From Ruminococcus sp. UBA4350 (GTDB lineage: Bacteria > Bacillota > Clostridia > Oscillospirales > Ruminococcaceae), in the NCBI GenBank assembly GCA_002394125.1, contig DGSY01000182.1, positions 1-11,776 on the forward strand: a DNA stretch of 11,776 nt. The letters run 5' to 3'. Position numbers and translations under genes: made by a program. Under the pieces are notes generated by a model. It did no database searches, was not told where the DNA came from, and saw nothing but the letters and a program-made list of their open reading frames with translations. This document shows positions 6,889 through 11,776 of the stretch, one piece after another (position 1 is the first letter of the stretch; every line of letters begins with the position of its first letter).

Positions 6889-8415
6889 TTAGTATCCGAG
6901 TGAAGCATCAATGACCGAGCCGTCGATCGCATTGATCGCCATTTGTGTGTAATAGTAAGAATCCATCCCGTTCCCCTCAATGACCTCTTTCCGTGTACCG
7001 CGGAAGCCCCAGACCGGCACGACAAGTCCGGTATCGAAGCTGTCCTTCTCGCTGATGCGGCTGTATGTGAGCGTCACGCGGTCAATATTGATATCCGCGC
7101 CGGTATGCTCCGGATCATTTGTAGCGCCGGTCATCGGGATCATCTGCTCAAAGGTCTCCGTGACGGATTCAAACGGTTTCAGCGCGGCATGATCGACCAC
7201 CGTTTCCGTGATCTCCAGAGGCGCATTCCAGCAGAAGCCGACAATGCCGGTATCGTTTATCATGAATTCGATCATCTCACCCGGCCAGAGCTGCTTGCGG
7301 AAATCATCGCCCTCCCAGCCCTCGGCATATTTTATGCCGCTTGCCTGATCGAGCATCACACCGTCGAAGCTGCGGTAATAATGAAGAATCCAGCAGGTCT
7401 GCTTGTAGTTGGTTCCGTCCTTTGTGCGCAGATCGAGAAAGACCTGAAATTTTCCGCCCTCGCAGAACGCAAATTCATCCAGCCCGACCTTGTGCAGAAA
7501 GTCCTCGGCCTGCTTCTGTGCATCCTCCTGTGAAAGCTCTGCGCTGTCATCGGGAATCGGCGTGAGCGTTTCATTCGGATCAAGGCCGCCGTCCAGCAGC
7601 GGGACATCGGAGCCGGGCTTCTTATTTGCGTTTTCGATGTAGTGCCCGCCGCCGAGAACGGTCATGTATTCCGTTCCGACCGGCGTTTTCGAGAAGACCA
7701 TACTGTTGCTGTAATTGGGATTATTCTGCACATAAAGCGATGCATGACCGTCAGCTGTCCGCATCTCAACGGCTTCCTTGCAGCCGAGGCCGGTCTGCCA
7801 CTGCCAGTATGACAGATTCTTTCCGGACGCGAGCTGTTCCGCGGCATTCAGCAGTTTTCCGTCTGTCGGAACAAGCTCCGGTTCAAAGGGCGCTGCTTCA
7901 TACTGTGCCTGCAAATCATCGAGATACTGCTGATTTTCCTGCATATAGATTTCATGGTCATGCGCTTCATCGTCGTTTTTCGGCTCGCGGGCAGCTTCCT
8001 GTTCCAGCATGGCGCGGGCACTCGCGATCTCCGGTTCCAGATCGGCTTTTGTCTCCTGTCCCATGAGAAAGCCGTCATACAGCTCCGCATCACCGAAAAA
8101 TGCCTGCCGGAACGGTTCAATGTCCGCATCGGTGAATGTATGCTGCTTCACGCGGAACACAGACAGCTTCTCCGCCTGCGGGATATCCACCTCGGCATCT
8201 GCGCGGACAGTGACATTGAGACTGTCGTTTTTGATATCGGCAGTATAGTGGTCGTACTGCTGCAAATCCGAGACCTCCGCCTTGCTTTCATCGGTATGCT
8301 GTGCCTCGTCAATCAGCTTTTCCATATCCTTATGCACGACGATATCCGAATCCGGATTCTCCGCACATCCTGTCAGAATCAGCAGCGCGATTGCTGCGGT
8401 GATAATCTTTTTCAT
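6889..8415 (-). CDS. Lipoprotein A, paralogue of lipoprotein B, co-transcribed with the two-component system
   Basis: This 508-residue protein has a lipoprotein signal peptide (MKKII, hydrophobic core, lipobox LTGC with Cys17), so it should be anchored to the outer face of the membrane. After CAENPDSDIVVHKDMEK comes a conserved N-terminal region to about residue 95. A polar, Glu/Gln-rich and probably helical segment follows at about 100-180, then a variable middle. The well-conserved C-terminal part includes APLEITETV, IDRVTLTYSRISEKD (about 444-458), the LVVPVWGF block (about 464-471) and a final INAIDGSVIDASLGY. The C-terminal strand pattern recalls PepSY/YycI-like regulators. I recall similar clostridial lipoproteins being annotated DUF6034 but am not certain. 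The ATG at 8415 has GGAGGTGTG upstream and is 15 nt from the stop of lipoprotein B. Likely role: ligand binding or modulation of the kinase. Confidence 0.85.
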   Translation of the reverse strand: MKKIITAAIALLILTGCAENPDSDIVVHKDMEKLIDEAQHTDESKAEVSDLQQYDHYTADIKNDSLNVTVRADAEVDIPQAEKLSVFRVKQHTFTDADIEPFRQAFFGDAELYDGFLMGQETKADLEPEIASARAMLEQEAAREPKNDDEAHDHEIYMQENQQYLDDLQAQYEAAPFEPELVPTDGKLLNAAEQLASGKNLSYWQWQTGLGCKEAVEMRTADGHASLYVQNNPNYSNSMVFSKTPVGTEYMTVLGGGHYIENANKKPGSDVPLLDGGLDPNETLTPIPDDSAELSQEDAQKQAEDFLHKVGLDEFAFCEGGKFQVFLDLRTKDGTNYKQTCWILHYYRSFDGVMLDQASGIKYAEGWEGDDFRKQLWPGEMIEFMINDTGIVGFCWNAPLEITETVVDHAALKPFESVTETFEQMIPMTGATNDPEHTGADINIDRVTLTYSRISEKDSFDTGLVVPVWGFRGTRKEVIEGNGMDSYYYTQMAINAIDGSVIDASLGY

Positions 8416-8430
8416 ATCTGCACACCTCCG

Positions 8431-9999
8431 TCAATAGCCAAGCTCTGCGTCGATCACAGAGCCGTCGATCGCATTCAGCGCAAGCTGTACGCCGTCAAAG
8501 CTCAGATGCTCGTCGTAATAGTCTTCTCCGGTGACCTTCTTCGAGCCGTAAAATCCCCAGACCGGAACGATCAGACCTTTGCCGAAGTCATCCTTTTCGC
8601 TGATGCGCGAATAGCTGAGCGTGACGCGGTCAATGCTGATTTCGGTCGAAAGCTCCGGAATCTCGTTTGCCGCGATCATCGGCAGCATCGTTTCCGCATT
8701 CGCCTTGATCTCGTCAAAGGGCTTCATCGCCGTGTTTTCGGCAACCGTTTCGGTGATCTCCAGCGGCGCATTCCACTGAAACTGAATAATGCCGCTGTCA
8801 TTGATCCGGAATTCGATCATCTCCGGCGGCCACAGCTTTTCGATATAGTTTTCTTTCTCGGTATGCTCTGACTGCTTTGTGCCGCTCGGCTGTGCAATGG
8901 GCATTCCGCTGATTGAGCGGCAGTACCGCAGAATCCAGCACGGGCGTGCGTAGGTATGGAAATCCTCGGCGCCGTCCGTTTCATTCAGGACATTGACAGA
9001 ATCCGGATAGGAAAGCGCTGCACTTTCGCAGCAAACGAAATCCGTAATGCCAAGCGCCTGCAATGCTTCCTCTGCCTTCTGTTCGGCATCGGCCTGCGAG
9101 AGTGTGCAGGTCTCGCCCTCGATCGTATCAAGCCCGCCCTCGGCGCGCAGCTCCGAAAGATTTCGCAGCTCGATGATATAGCTGCCGAGATCCGTAAAAC
9201 CGACCGGAGAGCGCGAGAACCAGATCACATTGCTGAAATCATCGGAGTTCTGCACATGGAGCATTGCCTTTGCATCCTCCGTGCAGACCCAGAGCGTATC
9301 GCCGTCCGTGATATCCTGACAGTATTGATGCCAGAAACCGTTCTGATCCTTTTCTGCGGCGATGCGGTCGGCATTGCGCTCCAGCTTTCCCTCGCTCGGA
9401 TAGGCAGTATAGTCGATCGTCACGGGCGCGGATTCGTAGCGTTCCTGATCCCTGTCGATCTCCGCCTGCATCTGCGCAAGATATTCTTCGAGACTGTCCG
9501 CTTCGCCGTTGTCCTGCAAGACCTTCAAAAACTGCGCCGCATATTCGGGATCGGAATCGAATCGCGCCCGCTCCTGCGCGATATCCTCCCGCGCCAGCTC
9601 AATATTATGCGCAATGCGTGCCCGCGGGACGATATTCTTTGTCTCTGTCAGATCGCAGACCGGCGCATCGCCCATGAAATACGCCCGTACTCTATCGCAG
9701 TCCTCCTGCGTGAAACGGTGCTGCTGTACGCGGTACATCGAGAGCCTGTCAATCTCCGGTACCTCGACCTCTGCATTCGCATGAACCGTGACACGGAGAC
9801 TCTCGTTCCCGAACTCTGCGGTGTAGCGCTCATGCTGCTGCAAATCGGAAATATCCGCCTTGCTGTTGTCGGTCTGCTGTGCCGCGCTGATGAGCTTTTC
9901 CATATCCTTGTGAACGATGATATCCGAATCGGGATTCTCCGCGCAGCCTGCAAGCATGAGCATTGCCAGTGCCGCCGCAAGAATTCGTTCTTGTTTCAT
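8431..9999 (-). CDS. Lipoprotein B, first gene of the lipoprotein/two-component operon
   Basis: This 522-residue protein has a lipoprotein signal peptide ending LAGC (Cys19). It is clearly paralogous to lipoprotein A: the mature N-termini read CAENPDSDI-VHKDMEKLI in both, and both contain SDLQQ, APLEITETV, IDRVTL-YSRISEKD, VPVWGF and a final AIDGSVIDA-LGY. The middle region (about 115-340) is much more divergent, including a charged helical stretch near 140-200 and different loops. I chose the ATG at 9999 because it begins a proper signal peptide and has AAGGAGG seven nt upstream. The frame also has an ATG at 10071, but starting there would add 24 residues that spoil the signal peptide and would span a promoter. 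The two genes look like a tandem duplication followed by divergence of the central, possibly ligand-facing, part. Function unknown. Confidence 0.86.
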   Translation of the reverse strand: MKQERILAAALAMLMLAGCAENPDSDIIVHKDMEKLISAAQQTDNSKADISDLQQHERYTAEFGNESLRVTVHANAEVEVPEIDRLSMYRVQQHRFTQEDCDRVRAYFMGDAPVCDLTETKNIVPRARIAHNIELAREDIAQERARFDSDPEYAAQFLKVLQDNGEADSLEEYLAQMQAEIDRDQERYESAPVTIDYTAYPSEGKLERNADRIAAEKDQNGFWHQYCQDITDGDTLWVCTEDAKAMLHVQNSDDFSNVIWFSRSPVGFTDLGSYIIELRNLSELRAEGGLDTIEGETCTLSQADAEQKAEEALQALGITDFVCCESAALSYPDSVNVLNETDGAEDFHTYARPCWILRYCRSISGMPIAQPSGTKQSEHTEKENYIEKLWPPEMIEFRINDSGIIQFQWNAPLEITETVAENTAMKPFDEIKANAETMLPMIAANEIPELSTEISIDRVTLSYSRISEKDDFGKGLIVPVWGFYGSKKVTGEDYYDEHLSFDGVQLALNAIDGSVIDAELGY

Positions 10000-10018
10000 A
10001 GTCCGCCTCCTTCGTAAC

Positions 10019-10047
10019 AGTATAGCATAATTCCCCCGAAAATGCAA
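10019..10047 (-). promoter_or_regulatory. Sigma-A-type promoter immediately before lipoprotein B
   Basis: On the minus strand, TTGCAT (10047-10042), a 17-bp spacer and TATACT (10024-10019) are found. A TGC just before the -10 makes it an extended -10. The predicted start near 10012 would leave a leader of only about 13 nt, containing the AAGGAGG ribosome site. It could provide basal expression of the lipoprotein/two-component operon. Confidence 0.6.
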
Positions 10048-10077
10048 TTCACTGTGTATATGATACCGCACGGAAGC

Positions 10078-10117
10078 GCATCAAGTATTCATCATGAGGT
10101 AAACAAAATGTAAAATT
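10078..10117 (-). promoter_or_regulatory. Candidate response-regulator operator and promoter of the lipoprotein/two-component operon (copy 2)
   Basis: On the minus strand, TTTACA (10114-10109) and TTTACC (10103-10098) are 11 bp apart. Six bases later comes the same 14-bp block TGAATACTTGATGC (10091-10078) as at 4797-4784, with AATACT at 10089-10084. The order and spacing of all elements equal those of copy 1, although the 6-bp gap differs at five of its six positions, which argues for selected elements. It lies about 80-115 bp upstream of the lipoprotein B start and suggests autoregulation. Confidence 0.6.
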
Positions 10118-10175
10118 GGCCGTTCAGCTTTTGTCACAGTAATCTGTCAGATGATAGACGGATTCTCATTTTCTA

Positions 10176-10204
10176 TTGACAAATGCAGGATCCTCTGTTA
10201 TAAT
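10176..10204 (+). promoter_or_regulatory. Perfect consensus sigma-A promoter of the cytidylate-kinase-like gene
   Basis: TTGACA (10176-10181), a 17-bp spacer and TATAAT (10199-10204) match the consensus at all twelve positions. A TGT just before the -10 gives an extended -10 as well. The predicted start near 10211 gives a leader of about 68 nt, containing a small GC-rich stem (around GCGGG-caaga-CCCGT) and the ribosome site. Strong constitutive transcription is expected. Confidence 0.88.
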
Positions 10205-10278
10205 AGGAATAACATCCGGCATTCGCAGCGGGCAAGACCCGTCCGCATCCTTTTATTACGGAGAAATGAGGTAACACT

Positions 10279-10887
10279 ATGAAACCGATGCTGATATCCA
10301 TTAGCCGCGAATACGGCAGCGGCGGCAGAGAAATTGCGCAGAATATCTCAGAGCGTCTGGAGCTGCCAGTTTTCGACCGCAAGCTGATTGACATGACCGC
10401 TGACCAGTGCGGCTATTCCACCAAATTCATTCAGGAAAATGAGGAGCGCATGACCAATTCGTTCCTGTATAATATTGCAGTCGCGGGGCCGTTTTCGCCC
10501 TTCACTGAAACGGAGGCGCTCCCGCAGGATTATGTGTTCCTCACACAGAGCAAGATCATTACAAAGCTCGCAAACGAGAATCCCTCTGCGGTGTTTGTCG
10601 GGCGATGTGCTGATTATATTCTCCGCGATCATCCGAGTCTGTTCAGCGTGTTCATCACAGCGGATATGGATTTCCGCGTCAAACGCGCAATCGAATGCTA
10701 TGATGTGCCGCCGGCAAAGGCATACACGATCGTCAGCCGCCATGACAAGCAGCGCCGCAGACATTATAATTACTACACCGGCATGGAATGGGGCGCAAGC
10801 TCGAATTATCATCTGATCCTCAACACCGGCAAGCTCGGCATCGAGACCGTCACGAACATCCTGATCGACCTGATCAAAAACGCATAA
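10279..10887 (+). CDS. Cytidylate kinase-like family protein
   Basis: This 202-residue protein of the cytidylate-kinase-like family (the AAK6/CMP kinase-like P-loop group) begins with a beta strand and the nucleotide-binding loop ISREYGSGGREIA (8-20), where GSGG-R replaces the usual GxGKS. Further family marks are FDRKLIDMTA (32-41), the FVGRCADYIL strand-helix (106-115), FITADMDFRVKRAIE (125-139) and the Arg-rich lid-like segment DKQRRRHYNYYTG (156-168) with NYHLILNTG (176-184). By family it should phosphorylate a nucleotide or a similar small substrate in the cytoplasm; true CMP kinase activity is not proven for this branch. The ATG at 10279 has GAGG seven nt upstream. It is transcribed alone from its own promoter, divergently from the envelope locus. 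The frame after its stop codon stays open for 43 more codons (described separately). Confidence 0.9.
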   Translation: MKPMLISISREYGSGGREIAQNISERLELPVFDRKLIDMTADQCGYSTKFIQENEERMTNSFLYNIAVAGPFSPFTETEALPQDYVFLTQSKIITKLANENPSAVFVGRCADYILRDHPSLFSVFITADMDFRVKRAIECYDVPPAKAYTIVSRHDKQRRRHYNYYTGMEWGASSNYHLILNTGKLGIETVTNILIDLIKNA

Positions 10888-11026
10888 GCAGAACGAAACC
10901 GAAAGCAAAAGACCGGTGCTGCTGCTGTACCTTTCTCACATTATTACATTGGCATCGCCTATATTAGTTTTGGAATCATCAAGCTGATCATCCGTGCTGA
11001 CCTTGACAAGAACGGCTGATCGCTCT

Positions 11027-11068
11027 GCCCTCTCACTCGCTCAGAATGCGATTTGAGAGGGCTTTTTT
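11027..11068 (+). terminator. Intrinsic terminator downstream of the cytidylate-kinase-like gene
   Basis: GCCCTCTCA (11027-11035) pairs perfectly with TGAGAGGGC (11054-11062) and is followed by TTTTTT (11063-11068). The loop holds a further small stem (TCGC/GCGA). It lies about 140 nt after the kinase stop, so the transcript has an unusually long 3' part. Confidence 0.92.
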
Positions 11069-11075
11069 GAGGCAT

Positions 11076-11111
11076 GAGGAAACCGCCTTGATCACTCAGG
11101 GCGGTTTCCTC
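11076..11111. repeat. Long perfect hairpin next to the terminator
   Basis: GAGGAAACCGCC (11076-11087) pairs perfectly with 11100-11111, and the stem continues inward by four more pairs (one G-U) to a 4-nt loop, about 16 bp in all. There is no U-tract on either strand, so it is not a classic terminator. It lies between convergent genes and could act as a back-up stop or 3' stabiliser, most plausibly for the sirtuin transcript on the minus strand. Confidence 0.6.
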
Positions 11112-11246
11112 TCTATCTGCAAATAATCGTGTTGAAATCATATGAATGATTTGCGGCTTGTCTCCGTAATAGGTTTCAGCTTCAAGAAAATGAAAACAGC
11201 AGCGGATTCTTTCTAAGACGCAGCAGCGAATCGTATCCATATTTTG

Positions 11247-11776
11247 TTAAGCTAAGTCGTTCAGCACCTCACGAATATCCGCATTGATGCAAATGCTCTG
11301 CTTGGCTATCTCGTCCGGCACATACGCTTCACCGAAATTCAGGCAGGCATAAACCGCATCCGGATTTGTATAGGTCATCTTCCAGAACGGATATTTGATG
11401 ATGACAGGCGTATTCATGCCCACACCGAGTTCGAGATACAGGATATGCAGTCCCTCATGACGGCGGAGAAATTCGTCATAGCGTTCCGCCGCTTTGTGCC
11501 AGCCCTCGTCCTCGACAAAGGTATCATCGGCCCGGAGATTCATGCTCATGGGCTTTCCGCAGACGGGACAGTGCGGCACAAGCTCCGACGGAACACGCAT
11601 ATCTTTCTGCTGCGCAAACATCGCCCTGACCGTTTCCTCGTTGTCGTAGGTCTTTTGATGACAGGGCTCGCTGCACTGCCAGAGTCCGTAATCGCCCTGC
11701 GTATAAAACAGTCGGTGCTTGTCAAATCCGGCCTTCTGAAACTGGTGGTCAACATTGGTGGTGATGACAAAATAGT
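11247..11776 (-). CDS. Sirtuin (Sir2-family), C-terminal part, probable SirTM-type ADP-ribosyltransferase; 5' end outside window
   Basis: The minus-strand frame is open from the window edge (first full codon at 11774) to a TAA at 11249-11247, giving 175 residues. Visible residues 1-9 (YFVITTNVD) carry the Sir2 N-x-D motif, with Asn7 and Asp9. Where canonical sirtuins have the catalytic His (ELHG), this protein reads YTQGDYG with Gln26. The Asn-to-Gln distance of 19 residues matches Asn118/Gln137 of the SirTM class as I remember it. Four Zn-ligand cysteines are present: CSEPC (Cys34, Cys38) and CPVC (Cys69, Cys72). GVGMNTP (117-123) replaces the usual NAD-binding GTS segment. SirTM enzymes add ADP-ribose to a lipoylated GcvH-like protein and are usually encoded beside a macrodomain hydrolase; neither is visible here. 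An ATG at 11621 is internal, not the start. Confidence 0.88.
   Translation of the reverse strand, partial: YFVITTNVDHQFQKAGFDKHRLFYTQGDYGLWQCSEPCHQKTYDNEETVRAMFAQQKDMRVPSELVPHCPVCGKPMSMNLRADDTFVEDEGWHKAAERYDEFLRRHEGLHILYLELGVGMNTPVIIKYPFWKMTYTNPDAVYACLNFGEAYVPDEIAKQSICINADIREVLNDLA

Larger units (their letters stand above)
10888..11246. other. Intergenic region between convergent genes
   Basis: These 359 bases contain no convincing gene. They hold an open stretch in frame with the kinase (10888-11019), an intrinsic terminator (11027-11068) and a long hairpin (11076-11111), then about 135 bases of AT-richer sequence before the sirtuin stop in which I see no structure. A minus-strand frame at 10959-11240 reads through both hairpins and lacks a ribosome site. 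Confidence 0.7.

Noticed and set aside
8956..10017. Long plus-strand frame opposite lipoprotein B
   Set aside because: The minus strand has a lipoprotein signal, a paralogue and operon spacing. The plus frame is a shadow.
10000..10071. Upstream ATG (10071) for lipoprotein B
   Set aside because: It would put an Arg-rich 24-residue stretch before a complete lipoprotein signal peptide and would cover the proximal promoter. The ATG at 9999 has AAGGAGG.
10959..11240. Minus-strand frame of 93 codons just after the sirtuin stop
   Set aside because: It lacks a ribosome binding site and reads straight through the terminator and the long hairpin. The peptide is of low complexity and resembles no family I know.
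11546..11770. Minus-strand frame of 74 codons at the right edge
   Set aside because: It is a shifted shadow of the sirtuin, whose frame carries the N-x-D, Zn and Gln features.
1..11776. CRISPR array, tRNA or rRNA genes, insertion sequence or attachment site
   Set aside because: I saw no spaced direct repeats, no tRNA-like cloverleaf ending in CCA, no rRNA segments, and no transposase frame or terminal repeats.

Overview
The window looks like a chromosomal segment of a low-to-mid GC Gram-positive anaerobe. A Ruminococcus-like member of the Oscillospiraceae is my best guess. The reasons are the short lipoprotein signal peptides with a lipobox, GGAGG-type ribosome binding sites, tightly packed operons with 4-nt ATGA overlaps, consensus sigma-A promoters and the protein families present. 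The taxon is an inference; nothing in the window is a phylogenetic marker.

Layout. Left edge (1-327, +): the tail of a DNA adenine methyltransferase-like protein from a restriction-modification system, which ends at a perfect hairpin (346-384). Centre (469-9999, all minus strand, so read from right to left): one large cell-envelope locus. It starts with two tandem paralogous lipoproteins (B, 8431-9999; A, 6889-8415). An OmpR/PhoB-type response regulator (6211-6876) and its histidine kinase (4838-6214) follow. After a 108-nt gap come two ABC-2-type membrane proteins (4106-4729 and 3217-4113), an ABC ATPase (2579-3220), a secreted beta-sandwich protein with a C-terminal membrane anchor (1194-2582), and a two-helix membrane protein with a large outer domain (469-1197). 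Right part: a divergent cytidylate-kinase-like gene (10279-10887, +) with a perfect consensus promoter and a strong terminator. Convergent to it, the C-terminal part of a sirtuin (11247 to the window edge, -) carries Gln at the usual catalytic His position, as in the SirTM ADP-ribosylating class.

How the genes work together. The central locus reads as a self-contained envelope-stress or antimicrobial-peptide response module. Outer-surface lipoproteins probably sense or modulate, the two-component system transduces, and an ABC transporter with two accessory surface proteins responds. The best regulatory evidence is a roughly 40-bp module present twice, at 4784-4823 and 10078-10117. It has two TTTACA-type direct repeats exactly 11 bp apart, followed at fixed spacing by an identical 14-bp block containing a possible -10 (AATACT). 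One copy lies upstream of the lipoprotein/two-component operon and the other upstream of the ABC operon. This is what is expected if the encoded response regulator controls both its own operon and the transporter operon. The ABC operon's predicted leader also contains a hairpin followed by a U-rich tract, which may be the terminator of the upstream operon, an attenuator, or both.
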